Shown: positions 12,651 to 25,405, numbered from the stretch's first letter. The stretch is DNA of 64,000 bases from Tamarix chinensis (GCA_030549775.1 CM060175.1:76912245-76976244); one strand, 5' to 3'. Numbers and translations: made by a program. Notes: generated from the letters alone by a model not told the origin.

Positions 12651-13685
12651 TGAAATGCCCCGAAAATTCTAATATTAAATATTATATTTAAATGAGGTTT
12701 TATCATAAAGATTAATTAAATAAATTATTTTAATTAAAATAAAAGGAAATTAATTAGGGAAAATCAAGAATAAACTTATAAGTGTTTTTATTAGGAGAGA
12801 ATTTGGGTATTTTAACTAATCAAGGATTTTAATTTGGTAATTAATTAAATAAGTTATTTTATTTAAAATAAGAATGAGAAAATAGTTTTAATTTAATAAT
12901 AATTTTATAAATAATTTAATTGGAGGAATTTGGGTGTTTTGCTAATTAAAATGGAATTTATGGAAAATCTTTTAAAAATCCTAATTTAGCCTAAAAAGGG
13001 ATTTAAATATTATTTTATTTAAATATTATTATTTTAAATATCCTAAATATTTAGATTAACTTATTTGGGCCTAACCTATTTTATTTCTCCTTTCCTTTTT
13101 CCCTTTGTCTTTTTCTTTCTTTTTCTTCTTTTTCTTTTTCCTCTTCTTCTCGCCGAACTGGGCCAGCTCGCGGCCCAGTTCCCCTTTTTTCTTTTCTTCT
13201 TCTTCTTCGGCACGGCCCAGCCCGCGCCCGCGCGACGTCCTCCGTCTGCCCCGTGCCGCGCCGCGTTTTTCCTTCTTTTCCACTGAAACCTGTCGTTTCA
13301 TTTAATGCACTCTCCTCGCGCGCGAACCGGCCCGGTTCTTCCCCTTTTCTTTTCTTTTCTCGGCCGACCGGTTCCCCTCCTCTTCTTCTTCCTTCTTCCT
13401 CCTTTCTCCTTCGTCGACGCCGCTGCAACTCCCTCCCCCGTCAATGGCTTCTCCTGCTACGGTGATTAATACCGTCCGTTTCTTGTCTCATTGCCTTCCT
13501 CTTAACTCCAGGAATAAATTGGAATAATTATTCGACGTTAAATCTCCCCCGTTTCCTCTCCCCAACCTCGCGAACTGTCGAATCAACCCAAACGTTGGCC
13601 GACCGTTTTCCGCCGCCGGCTGCACAAATTCTCGCACCCCATAACTTCCTGCCGACCCCCAAAACCCTATTATACCATCTACAAT

Positions 13686-13695
13686 CTATAAATAG
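13686..13695 (+). promoter_or_regulatory. TATA box of the solo LTR
   Basis: CTATAAATAG lies on the plus strand about 1.04 kb from the LTR start, followed within 40 bases by a C-rich leader-like sequence. Its position fits the U3/R border of an LTR promoter. Activity is inferred, not shown. Confidence 0.6.
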
Positions 13696-14694
13696 CTGGA
13701 TTGTATGAGATTTTGGAGTTTGTTCTTCCCCGAGACCCTAAGCCCGAGCGCCGGCCACCCCAACTTCAGACGCTTCTTCCGCCACCGTCAGCCAACCTCA
13801 GCGCCACCGAAACATTCCATTCTCTTTCCTGAAATTTTATCTAGCTAACTAAATCATTTTCACCTCTCGATTCTTCTTGCACGGGCCTCCATAGCCGTGC
13901 CAAGTTGGCTGCTCGTTCTCGCCGGAATTTTGACCCCGAAGCCTTAAACCGCCTTCCACCGTCGTGCGCCGCCACCTTTGGCTGCACCACCACCATCATT
14001 TTGTCCCTCTACTCCTGGGCAACAATAAACACCTCTTATAACACCTCAATTCTCCCTATCTTTTTCCCAACATCCATATCTCTCCTTGTTCTTCTATTTT
14101 TCCGGCCGCCGCCGCCGCCGTGAACCACCGCCGGTGCCACCTATCTCCACCAGCTTAAGGTTGAACCCTAGACCCTCTCAACCATTTTTCATATTATTAT
14201 AAGCCTTGATTTAATTTATTTTAATTATTTGCATATAATTACCATTATTATTATTCTTAATATTTATATTCTTAATCTGTTTTATTATTATTTGATGAGA
14301 AATTTTATGCTGAATTGTACTTGCAGGGTGGAGAGTGATAATAAAATAATTTTATTGTTAGTTTCGAATTTTAAGTTATTAATTGAATTATTATGGGATT
14401 ATTATCGTTCTTCTTCTTATTATTATTATTAATATTATAATTATTAGAATAATTATTATTATCATTTTATTTATTATTCTGGAAAATCTTAGGCCCTAAT
14501 TTTGCATTAACATTCGCACTTATTTATTTTAGTATTATTGTTTCTATTGTTCTTATAACTATTGATGATAATATTATCAGTATCTTTATTATTTTAATTT
14601 ATTATATATGTTAGTAATTTTTATTATTTATATTAAATAAGTGGTAAGTCATTAGTTATAAGTAGGGTCGAAACCCCACTTTAAATCTTAAAGC

Positions 14695-14750
<56 letters not shown>
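14695..14750. repeat. (TTA)n microsatellite
   Basis: Fifty-six bases of uninterrupted TTA repeat inside the solo LTR, surrounded by further imperfect ATT/TTA tracts from 14240 to 14800. Confidence 0.95.
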
Positions 14751-14751
<1 letters not shown>

Positions 14752-15250
14752 TCATTGATATTAGTTTTATTATCCTTGATATTATTATATTAGTATCATT
14801 ATTATCATTAGGGTAAAATATTTAACCCTATATTACCAAGGTTTATAATATCTCTATTATTTTTATGTCTTTAGAAAAGTTAGAATTTTGTTAAGGTTAT
14901 TTTATTAATATGTTATTATTTGGTCAAAGCCCTAAGGAGGCGTAGGAACGTGCTCCAAGACCGGTGTCGTTTCAGGTAAGGGGTGCTAAGGCCTTTTATG
15001 TGCTTATGGGCATTATGTGTTTCGCATGCTATGTATCCTATGTATTCTTATGATCATTTTGTATGTGATATAACGTGGATGATATGACGTGGAGTTGAAG
15101 TATGTTTTCGTATGGCATGTGTATTATTTGTGTATGACCCTGTAAGACATGCATGTGAGGATGTTGATATGATTTTATGTGGGAGAAAGGATGAAAAAGG
15201 AGGATGGGAAAAGAAGTTGACTAAGGGAAGTGAGTTGACCTAATTTTATG

Positions 15251-15446
15251 AATTTATGAGGAATAATCTATTGCATGGTTTTATTTGGAAGAATGTAATC
15301 TATGATGTTATATGGGAGAATCAAATTATTATTTGTTTGGGAGAATCCAATTTATGAGGAATAATCTATTGCATGGTTTTATTTGGAAGAATGTAATCTA
15401 TGATGTTATATGGGAGAATCAAATTATTATTTGTTTGGGAGAATCC
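15251..15446 (+). repeat. Perfect 98-bp tandem duplication in the solo LTR
   Basis: Two copies of a 98-base unit (15251-15348 and 15349-15446) starting AATTTATGAGGAATAATC read identically. They sit at the head of a longer series of degenerate ~30-base units of the type TTTATGGTTTTATATGGGAGAATCTAA running to about 15860. The identity of the two long units suggests a recent slippage or unequal exchange. Confidence 0.9.
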
Positions 15447-16290
15447 AATTTATGATTTTAATTGGGAGAATCTAATTTATGATTGTCTGGTGAAATCCAA
15501 TTTATGGTTTTATATGGGGAAGTTTAATTTATGGTTTGGTATGATTTTATGTGAGAGAATTTAATATATGGTTTGTATGGAAGAATTTAATTTATGGTTT
15601 TGATTGGGAGAATCTAATTTATGGTTTTTCGTGGAAGGATCTAAGTTAAGGTTTTATATGGATGAATCTCTTATTTGATATGGTTCAGATCTAGGGTTTG
15701 GTATGGATGAATCTTTGGGTTGTATATGGTTTGAACTTAGGGTTTGGTAAGGATGGATACTTAGTTTGGTATGGATGAATCTTTGGGTTTTATATGGTTT
15801 GAATCTAGGATTTGGTATGAATGGATCTTTGGGTTATGTGGAATGAATTTAGGGTTTTGCATAATGGTTAATGGTTGTATGGTGGTATTAGGGTTTGCAT
15901 GGAAGTTAATAATTGCATGGGATGTGTAAAGTTTGTATAAGAGTAAAGTTTACATATGGAACGCTGATTTGCGATTTGAGGAAAGTAATGTAAGTGTTGT
16001 TTGGGTGGTTGAACATTTGAAGGGAAAGTAGTGCGTGGAGCATTATATGGGTACGTAGGAAACCGAGCTAGGGTTTGTGTGGATAATTAGGGTTTGGTGC
16101 AACTGCTTAGGGTTTTTGCGGTATCAGGTGTTTTTGGTGATTAAAGTGGAGTCATGAGGATGGATTTATGAGTTACATGTTACAATGTGTGAGTGTTAAA
16201 GGTGTGATTCATGCATGTCTAGGGTGAAAGCCGTTGAATAAGATACTTAAGACACTAATTATTTAAAGTGGAAGATCGTTGAGACCGGAC

Positions 16291-16590
16291 CAACCGATCA
16301 ACCGGTTCGAAATAGTGGTTAGGGTGTTTACCCTATGTGTGACCGATCCACCGGCTATAATAGTGGTTAGGGCATGATGTCCTATGCGTAACCGATCCAC
16401 CGGTTATAATAGTGGGGGTTCCCGAGCTCAACAACCGCAAACCAGAATTTTGCTAAAATGCCTAAAAGATACTAATTACTTACAGTGGAACACCATGCGT
16501 GCCGGAGCCAACCGATCCACCGGTTAGGAATAGTGGTTAGGACGCGTAGTCCTATGTGTATCCGATCCACCGGCTATAATAGTGGGGGCT
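16291..16590 (+). repeat. Array of CCGATCCACCGG motifs
   Basis: Five copies of ACCGATCCACCGG or close variants (16292, 16342, 16391, 16510, 16561), most followed by CTATAATAGTGG or TTATAATAGTGG. Several flank the words CCCTATGTGTG / CCTATGCGTA. They form spaced units of about 48 and 120 bases within the LTR. Function unknown. Confidence 0.8.
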
Positions 16591-17296
16591 TCCGTTTTCG
16601 CATGGATTTGATAAAAAGACATGATGTGTATCGAATTGCGATAAAAGATTAATTAAGTAATTAATTTGGACTATGATTGGGCCTTTATGTATGTACTTGA
16701 ATGATTGGTCGATATGATGATATGATGATGGTCTTTATGATCTTTTATTAATCTGCATGGATTATGTGCTTGTGTGTTGGCCTTAGTGCTCGGTTACCTT
16801 ACTCAGTACGTAGCGTACTGATCATCCTTTTTATGGGTGCTGCTCATTCCCACGAGTAGTATGCCCTTCTGATTTGTGCAGGTGGGCGAGACATCAGTCG
16901 GGGCTGAGTGTTGAGCATGTTTGGCTCAAGTTCGAGAGAGTTGTGGCCGTATTTCAGTCTTTATGTAATTTTATTTCCTGCTATTATTTCTTTGTATTGG
17001 AGTATTTATTCGCTTTGATTTCGCACTCTGATTTCCATTTTATTAAGTTTATAATGTTTATGCGTACTCTGATTTTAAGGTATGATCTTTCGAGTTCTTT
17101 TATGAACTGTTGATTTGAATTTAATGTAAATCTTTTCTTTAGCCTTAGCACTTGGTACTGGAACGGTCGGAGAGAACCAGTCTGGTACTAAGTGTGGCGG
17201 TAACATTTCCAGAATTCACGGGTTTTAAGTACTTCTAATTTAATTGCTTCCGCTTTTAAGAAAAAAAATTAGTGAATTTTGGGGTGTTACAATGAG

Positions 17297-17845
17297 TCAT
17301 TACCATATTTTAGGTATTTTATGTTTTCACTACTTTACCATACTGATACTACATTTGTATGGTCATTATAATGATTTAGCTTATGCTTCGATAAGGCGTG
17401 AGTAGAGTACGTCTTACAGGGTTATGATTCTAAGGTTGAGCATGTTGAGAAAGATATCATGGGTCAATAGTTGGTCACTGCTTGGGGCTTCAAGAATGTT
17501 ATTTCTATTTAGTTAAGAGTTAAGCTAACTGGTTCCACTACGTTGCAATGATTATTTTTTTGTCTTTTAAACTATTTAAACTCTTGGCTTTGATTACTAT
17601 ATTTGGATTTTGTAAACCTATATTACCCCTTATAGATCATTCTCATCTTCATTACTATTATATTATTAGCATATGCATTTTTACTTCATTTGTTCCATTT
17701 TACCTTACATCAATCGTATGTTAGGTGATGATCATACCTCTCCTATAATTGATGTGGTGGTAACATTCCTTAATTTTGTGGTTATTACGCTTCTGCATTA
17801 TCTTAAAAATAAAAATTTCTAGTTTAAAAGTTTTGAGGTGTTACA
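17297..17845 (+). repeat. Older LTR, right part
   Basis: The segment resumes directly after the right target duplication of the solo LTR and ends AGTTTTGAGGTGTTACA. Its last 100 bases follow the same plan as the last 100 bases of the solo LTR (GTAACATTCC..., a run of A after CTTTTAA/CTTAAAA, then GGTGTTACA), so it is the 3' end of a related, more diverged LTR in the same orientation. Confidence 0.6.
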
Positions 17846-18290
17846 AGCATCACCACAAAGAGCTACAGATCCATTAAGAAGTAATGCAAGCTTAATATTA
17901 TATATATCAAACGATGAGTTTAACAAGTCTGTCTCTTTAGAATCACCTAATAATAGAGCTATGAACTTATTAAAAGCCTAAACTCAACATGTCCACAATG
18001 CACTACCATATACCATAGGGATGAAAATTTAGTACAATAGAATAATCATATAGCTTCATTTAACCACAAGTGGTATTTGTCATACTTCCTTCAAATCAAA
18101 AGCTTAATCCTCATTCCCTTCAACGATTCGAGGACAATTCTCCTCACTATGTCATTGATAAGATGATCTATCATATTTCTTGAGGATCTAACAAACTCTA
18201 AGGAAATCACATTATTCCTCAACAATTTTCTCATAGAACTATGTCTCGCATGGATGTATCTCCTCTTACCATTATATAAATTATTATTGG
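17846..18290. other. Stretch between the old LTR and the copia remnant
   Basis: No gene is visible. It probably holds the unrecognised 3' end of the minus-strand copia element, whose 3' LTR I could not identify. Confidence 0.35.
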
Positions 18291-18389
18291 TAACAATGAT
18301 AGTTACTTGTAAATTTCAATGTAAGGAAATAGATAAAAAAGGTTTCTTCCCCAATGACACATCTACCAACAAGTCCCTCCAACTACTCT

Positions 18390-19150
18390 ATCTCTTGACC
18401 AACCAAATTAAGGGTAATGAACTCTGACTCCATAATGGAGTGAGCCATACATGTCTGCTTAGTAAACATTCATGACACAAATACTTTCCCTGGGTAAATA
18501 AATAACCACCTGTTGTACTAACCTCATCATTATTAGAAACTCAATTCACATATTTAAATTCCTCTAAAACAATAAGATACTTACAAAAATACAAACACCA
18601 ATTCTCAATACCTTTAAGGTATCTAAGCAAAGGATGAAGGACAATCTAATGATCAGTACGTGGGTTGTAAGTATACCTACCTAATCTACTAATTGCATAA
18701 GCTATGTTAATTCTAGTATATTTAATGAGGAACATACCATTCATATGATTTGAGCATATTCAGATCATGTAATAATAGAATCTTGATTCTTTTTCAATTA
18801 CATGCTAGGGTCATAGGGAGTTTTCACAGACATTTCATTAAAGTAGTCAAACTTTTTCAATATCTTTTCAATGTAATATGATTAATATAAAGAGAAGCCA
18901 CTCTGAGTCTTTTTTGTTTTAATCATAACACTAACAAGCACATCAAATTCTCCTAAATATTTAATATCAAAATAAGTGGATAAAAATAGTTTGGTCTCAT
19001 TAACCACAACACATTTATGTCAAGAATTAAATTTTCGTCCTCACACAAGCATATTATCTTAAAATAATGTCTAAAAAACATAGAGTAAACATAAGAATCA
19101 TATGCATTTATAACATAACCATCACTCACTAACATATGCATTTAGGAGCT
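18390..19150 (-). pseudogene. Copia reverse transcriptase / RNase H remnant
   Basis: The YVDD-type catalytic box reads LCEDENLIL, so the key aspartate pair is lost. Further on come KYLGEFDVLVSVMI, KILKKFDYFNEMSVKTPYDPS, STTGGYLFT and TKQTCMAHSIMESEFI, in the order found in copia RT and RNase H. Several stops intervene. Confidence 0.75.
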
Positions 19151-19937
19151 TGTTTAAGACCATATAGAGACTTTATCAATATACACATTTTGTTCTTCTA
19201 AACCCTAAACACATATCCCTTGGTTTTTCCACATAAATTTCCTCGTTTGACCCACCATTTAAAAATATTTTTTTTCACATCCATTTAATGGATTACAAGT
19301 CCATAGATAGTGGCCAAGGGAACCAAAGAGCAAATAGTGAAAATTTTAGTCATCAGAGAATAAGTGTAAAAAAATCAACATATTTATTTTGCTTGTAGCC
19401 TACAACTGCCAATATTACCTTATACTTAGCTATGGTTCCATCAATTCTCAAATTATTTTTGAAAATCCATTTGCATCTAATTAATTTATATCTTTGTAAG
19501 CAAACCAACTAAATTCCATATGTGATTTGTTATTATTGACTATAATTCATCATTAATTGCTTCCTTTCAAAATTTAGCATAAATATAATTTACTACCTCA
19601 TTGTAGGATTTAGGATCCTTCTCTAATAGTTAAGCGGACATAAATTCTATATCAATCTTATTAAGATTAGCATTCTCAATGAAAAAGTTAGTAACAAAAT
19701 TAGATGTAATGCTAGTTTTTATCCTACATCTCTTGGTCCTCCTATGTTCATTCCCATTGTCATTCACAACACTCGAAGAAGAAGATAAAGATAAGGGAAC
19801 AAAAAAAATTAGAAGAAATAAAAACATTGTATGCATTCTTTCTCATAGGGAACACATTTTCAAAAAAAAAACCTTGTAGTTCTAGATTCACATATAGTGT
19901 TATCAATCAAGCATAGGAATCTATATGCATCACTATT

Positions 19938-20204
19938 TTAAATATAGCCAGTAAATGCACAATTAAAAGTTTTGGTTCCTATATTAATCATTTTAATATA
20001 TAGTAAGCCAATCTTAGCCAAATACCCCCACACTTTTAGAAATTTTAAATTAATCTCAAAACCTGTACATAACTCATAAGGTGTTTTATCTATCTTCTTA
20101 TGAGGTACATTATTTAGAGCATCACAGGTAGACAACACAACTTCACCCCACATTTGGTCAGACATACCAAAATTCAATAATATAACATTCATCATTTTGT
20201 TCAA
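19938..20204 (-). pseudogene. Copia integrase fragment
   Basis: An 88-codon open stretch contains MNVILLNFGMSDQMWGEVV, ALNNVPHKKIDKTPYELC and LKFLKVWGYLAKI. These match the C-terminal half of the copia integrase core, where LNRVPxKxxxKTPYELWxGxxPxLxxLxVWG is the standard signature. The upstream DDE residues are not in an open frame. Confidence 0.8.
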
Positions 20205-20939
20205 AGTCCTATTTTTTTTTCCACCTATGCCACTTTATAAGGAGCACTGGTCTCATGTAGAATACCATAACTATCACAAAATTCTTTTCGAAAACTAGTT
20301 ATGCATTCACCACCCCTATTAGACCTAAGCCTATTAATCTTATATTCTAATTTGTTTTCAACCTATGCCTTATATTTCAAAAATATCTCTTCAATTTCAT
20401 CTTTATACCTAAGGAGGTAAATTTTGGTATGCCTATAGTAAACATCTATAAAATGTTACATAATACCATTTTTTTCCTCTACTTATAGTGTTCTTAAACT
20501 CAACTAAATTTATATGAATCAACTTTAACAATTCATTTTATTACTCTATGATAGGTTTGAAAGGACTTTTAGCATATTTAACTTTTACACAAACATAACC
20601 CTTTCATAATCAGTAGTACTCGACACATTGATCAAGTTCATACATTTTAGTTTATCAATGAAAGTCACAATCATATGTTTTCACCTAGCATGCCATAAAG
20701 AGACAAACTAGCCAATATAAGCAGAATTAGAAACATTCTCATTAATATGAGTAGAAATTATGTTCAAAACAAATAGTATATTAATTAAGTACCTCTTGCC
20801 CATAAAGACCCCATTTTTGGCTAATACTACCTTATTAGCCTCAAAAATAAGTTTTGGTCTGCCTTTATTAAGAAAAATACATGAAACTTAGCTCTTACAT
20901 AAGGAGGGCAAATACTAGAAATCATTAAATAATTAAGAT

Positions 20940-22092
20940 ATACAATAAGTTTCAAAATAACATTTTATTTGCCCGAAACTCTAGTAGTAGTAGAGTTGCC
21001 TATGAAGACATGTTCAACATCTGCAACATCCTCAAGTTGATGGAAGAGATCATTGTTAGTAGTTAGCACACAGGTGTTTAGAAGATCAGATGCTAAATTC
21101 CTTTCTATCTTATTGTCAACTAGATTACCTTCCACCATCAAAACAATTATAACCTGCTTAACCTTGGTAACATTAAACCATGGAGCTATAGAAGCAATAA
21201 CCTTCTGAGTATGGCTCTACATTTGTTATCTCTGCATCTTGCATCATCGATATACCTTGTGATCTATATATCTTCCCATAAAAATAACAAGTTACATTCT
21301 TCTTTTGAATCTTGTAATCTTTCTTGAAGTTAGTTTATTTTTTATTGACATTTATTTTGAGATTTATTACTTTTTCCCTTAGACTTGTCTTTTTTTAGCA
21401 GCAAACTTTATCAAATTTGCACTAATAAACCTAGAAGCATAGGAGATGTAATTATCCGTTTAATGCTTTACTTCTTTTATATTCATATGGATAATAAGCT
21501 CAAATAATGTCATATCCTTCTTTTTGTGTTTCAAGTGATTCATGTAGTCCCTTTAGGAAAAAAGAATTTCTCCAACAAAATATTGGCTTGAAATGTCTCA
21601 TAGATCTCTATGCCTTCACCCAGATCATTAAGAACCAAACTCTCAAGTTCATGAACATGCTCCATAATTGGTTTTTCATCCACCACCTAAAGCCTTAGTA
21701 GGTCCTAACACATGTTTTCCTCTTGGCTTCATCTAAACCGCAATAACTATTCGAAGTGTCCCAAATTTCCTTTGAAGATGAAGTTGCTTAGAACAAATCA
21801 AAAAGCTTATTGCTCATGTGAGATGACAAATGACCTCAAACCATATTGTTATCCTTTTCATACTTCTCTTTAACAACTTTATAAGCCTTCTAAGCCGTAG
21901 GAGGTGCTAAAGTGGTAGAAAGAGTGATATGATCTACTTCTTTTTCAGCTACTAGGTCAATGAGCAAGATATAATCAACCTCTAATGCATCAAATAAGAT
22001 AGTTAGATTTTGAGGCCATCAATGAACATTTATCCAGTCAAGTGGATCAAGCTTTCACATATCTAGAATAATTAATCTAGTAGAAGCAACCA
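20940..22092 (-). pseudogene. Copia gag remnant
   Basis: The frame opens with ATG-GTT-GCT-TCT at about 22092 and shows a UBN2/gag-like plan: KLDPLDW, a later HITLSTTLAPPTA, KAYKVVKEKYEKDNNMV, SSHMSNKLFDLF and KEIWDTSNSYCGLDEAKR. Stops interrupt it at least ten times. The nucleocapsid zinc knuckle was not located with certainty. Confidence 0.65.
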
Positions 22093-22630
22093 TATCAAAT
22101 CAACCAAATTAAAATACTACAACAAAGAAACACTAGAAGAAAAATAATTAGTAGCTCTAGATAAATTAATTTCAACAACTAAATTAAAACGTTCCAGGAG
22201 CACCAAAACAAATAATGAACCAAAATAAAATTCAAGGCTAAAAACTCAACCAAAAAATAAATCAAACCATAACCAAAACATACTTGCATCAACAAAAAAA
22301 ATTGAACAGAGGAATAGCTCAAAAGTTCACCACTGGTAAAGCACCAAGTTAACCCCAATAATGCCATAACAGAATTTTAAGCACACCAATATAATTCCAT
22401 AACCAATATCACGAATAGCAGCACACAATGAATCCAATTAAATTAATTTCAAACATTAGAAATCCAACCACAATAAAAAGCAACAATTGAAAGTAGTCCA
22501 AGTCCAATAATCTTAACCATAATTATGAACTCGAAAGTAACTAAATCATATAATAAAAACTTAAGAACCTAATAAATCTACAAATAGAGCAAGGTAATGC
22601 TGAAATAAACTAAAGTCAAAGTACAAAAAT

Positions 22631-22644
22631 GAATCATGATATCA
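22631..22644 (-). other. Copia primer-binding-site-like sequence
   Basis: On the minus strand TGATATCATGATTC resembles the TGGTATCAGAGC primer-binding site (initiator methionine tRNA) of copia elements and lies about 540 bases before the gag start. The leader between the two (22093-22630) has no other recognisable feature. Confidence 0.4.
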
Positions 22645-23290
22645 CATATCATTTGGGGGGGGAAATTGCTTCATATTGTTGTGGAAAATGAGAGTACACG
22701 TAATTATAACATAGATTTAACCAAATCAGAGAAGATTGAGCCTTAGTGAACAAAGATATCACTTATTGAATAAGTTTGTTGCATTGCAAAATAAATTGCT
22801 ACCATGAAGTAAATTTTCAACCGAACCTTTGTGTAATTTTGAATGCCGATCCACCCTCAAAGTTAATACAACAACTACTGTTCGTATACACTTAAGAAAA
22901 AGGGTAATGTAAGTTGTAGAACAATACCTAGTTTTTGTGAAAATCAAATACAAGAAGATTTTGAATCAAAGAATTGATGCGCGACTTTCTTGAGTATCCA
23001 AAATGAAAGCTAAAAGAACATTAAATAGAAAAAAAATCGTGGGAGAAGAGAACACCTTCCACTCCTCACAAGATGGAATAACATTGTTGGAATGATCAAA
23101 CTAGCTAAAAATATGTAATTGACAAAGCTATGATCCACCCACTTCTAACTTGGGCCGAACGAGTGGCAACATGCATGCTTGTGCGGTGACTAGCCCAACC
23201 AACTAACTAACTAAACTAGCCCAACCAATTAACTCAAACAAAACATTTGATGAAGGGATGTAAATATTAATAAAATTGGTGTTATTAAAA
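22645..23290 (-). repeat. Possible 5' LTR of the copia remnant
   Basis: This segment lies just upstream of the primer-binding-site-like sequence in the element's orientation. Its position is right for a 5' LTR, but no matching 3' LTR, TG/CA ends or target duplication could be confirmed. Confidence 0.25.
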
Positions 23291-25340
23291 TTATGATTCT
23301 ACATGTCTACCTTAGCATAACTGATGCAGGAGCATCTCCCTCAAATGTAAATAATAAGGACTATTTACTTATTAATTTTCCAAAGGTAGAAGAATTCAAA
23401 ACTATTCTTACTTGGGTTAATAAATAAGCAAGATTATTGGAAGTCATGCAAAGCCATGTAAGACTGAAATAAAGTCATTAACTCCACATTTCCCTACCTC
23501 CATTATAGCTTTATTATGGATCCATAAAGCCACATTTTGCTAACTCCATTATGGATACAATATGTCTCCACAAAATCAAGATTACTTTCAACCACACACT
23601 ACACATTTAAGCCAATTCTGCGGTGGGCAGGTTTTAAAGAGCACTGGGAATATCAATGCCTCAAATCAAGCTTGAATTATGGAAGAAGCATCCCTCATTT
23701 TCAGCACTCAAATCCATCCTGACAAGGTGGCATCCATCCATCCATCAACTTTCACTCAACTTGGTTTTTACCTTTCATAGTTAAGCATGGTTAAAGAGTA
23801 TTGTTAGACTTTCCTAAACTGTATTTTTTTCTAAGTACTTGTTAGAGGTTGTAAGTGGTAGCCATCATGTGATGGGGGGATAAAGTGTTTCGACATTTAG
23901 CATAGCTGAATGTAGTAGCTTATCAACTTTAGTTAGTGTGTATTAGTATAACTTATAGTTGGGGTGTAACCAAATCTACTCACTATGAGTTAGATGTATA
24001 GTTGTAATTTGCTAAAACCTAATACACTCTATATGGAGCAAAGGGCTGAAGAAATGGGAGTTCTTTCGACCAAAAAATAAGTTGCTGTTTTGACAACAAC
24101 AACTCCACAAGACTTAGTCATGTTTATTCCTAAAAAATCATACACCATTTATGCTAAGAGTTGATACCTTAGTTGGTTAGACTAAGTTCTTAATCTTGAA
24201 TGTATTTCAATATTAAGTTTTTCTCTTCATTTTCTTAATCTCTTCTAAATTTTCTGCTTTGTTGGAATCTCACCCAATTCCATCACTAATACTTGGCTTA
24301 ATCCAATATGTTTAGCATTATGCATCAATTATGATCCAAATCGTTTATAAAATTCGAACATAAATAGAATTGCTAGGGGAATATGTGGAATTGGTAAAAC
24401 TTACATTTCAAGGTCTAATTCCAGCGATTCAAACAAAAACGGGTTAGAATCCAATCTTACTCTAGCAAGCTTCACTCATGTTTCCTGTTTATCTTCTTCT
24501 CTTGGTTGCTCGTATTTCTCTGATCTGAAGTTCTTGACCTTCATTTTCTCTCTCTATTTTTCATTTCCTGACTTTGTTCTTTTTGTTTTCCAAGTCATAA
24601 TGAATATTAAGGAGTTGCTATCCTCAGACCTTGACCTCGAGCGGTAGCAAGATAGAAGAAAGTTAATAGCTCTAGTATGTCATCATCGATGGAAACAAAG
24701 CTCCAACAACAGCAATGAGCAAACAGACTAGCATGCAGTCATGTGTGCAATCATGCAAGTTTAATTGATCTGCTTCCTTCATTCTTGGTATGTAATTATA
24801 CATATCTTACTTACCTCATCTGTTGTATTCAATTTTTAACTTCCAATTATCTCATTTAGTGACTAAAGATAGGTTGGATATGTACTCCTACTCAACATGT
24901 GAATCTTGAAACTTAGAATTTGAAACCCCTTTTTTCTTTTAAAGATCCCTAATATGAGCCTAGGCTTCACTCAAATTGGCTTAGGGCATAAGATAATGAT
25001 TTAATTTTTGCATAATATAATTCAACGTTTAAATGTGACTAGTAAATTTTTGTTTAATTTGTTTATAATTCATACTATCAGTGGCATATAAATTATCCTT
25101 CTGTAGCTACACCGACGACTTTCAATATGCAGAAAGTCAATGATGTCTTTTGTTTACTAGCAGTGTTTTATGGATCAATCTGGTGTACTACCAACCATAA
25201 GACTCAACATCGTCAAGCTAATGACAAGTTGATAAAAAAACTGAAAATTTTCATCTCTTGCATAAAAATAAAACTAAAAGATAAATAACTAAAAAATAAC
25301 AACATGTGATTGCTTCCTAAGATCAACAATTAAATATTGA
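23291..25340. other. Intergenic stretch, nothing recognised
   Basis: No conserved coding block, RNA gene or clear repeat boundary seen in either strand. Confidence 0.45.
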
Positions 25341-25348
25341 CCTAGAGG

Positions 25349-25359
25349 CTATAAATAAG
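25349..25359 (+). promoter_or_regulatory. Candidate TATA box
   Basis: CTATAAATAAG is followed 47 bases later by an A/C-rich leader (ACACACAACACAAAAACAAATA) and an ATG at 25406. This arrangement resembles a plant core promoter and 5' UTR. Whether it is used is unknown. Confidence 0.35.
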
Positions 25360-25405
25360 GTCTTCTCCTAATTCCATAGCAGAACACACAACACAAAAAC
25401 AAATA

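Larger units (their letters stand above)
12651..17291 (+). mobile_element. Solo LTR, 4641 bp, with perfect 5-bp target duplication
   Basis: The segment starts TGAAATGCCCCGAAAATTC and ends GAATTTTGGGGTGTTACA, which are imperfect inverted copies of each other with TG/CA ends. It is flanked on both sides by ATGAG (12646-12650 and 17292-17296). No gag or pol sequence lies inside and the two ends are not direct repeats of each other, so this is one LTR rather than a whole element. A TATA box at 13686 fixes the orientation as plus. The interior contains a C/T- and GC-rich block (13080-14150), a (TTA)n run, a 98-bp tandem duplication and a cluster of CCGATCCACCGG motifs. LTRs this long with TGTAACACCCC-type ends are known from plant gypsy elements; the exact lineage is not determined. 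Confidence 0.85.
18290..22092 (-). mobile_element. Decayed Ty1/copia retrotransposon internal region
   Basis: On the minus strand, blocks occur in the order gag, integrase, reverse transcriptase, RNase H, which is the copia order. They are gag with KLDPLDWINV and HLSSHMSNKLFDLF (about 22055-21800), integrase with KTPYELCTGFEINLKFLKVWGYL (19938-20204), reverse transcriptase with SDGYVINAYDSYVYSM and LCEDENLIL (19140-18950), and RNase H with TKQTCMAHSIMESEFITLN (about 18470-18400). Many stops and frameshifts are present, so the copy is inactive. A leader and a primer-binding-site-like sequence lie upstream at 22631-22644. Confidence 0.8.

Noticed and set aside
13065..13465. Long overlapping open frames on both strands in the C/T-rich tract
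   Set aside because: They arise from low-complexity CTT/TTC sequence, overlap each other on opposite strands, and lack any domain; they are part of the solo LTR.
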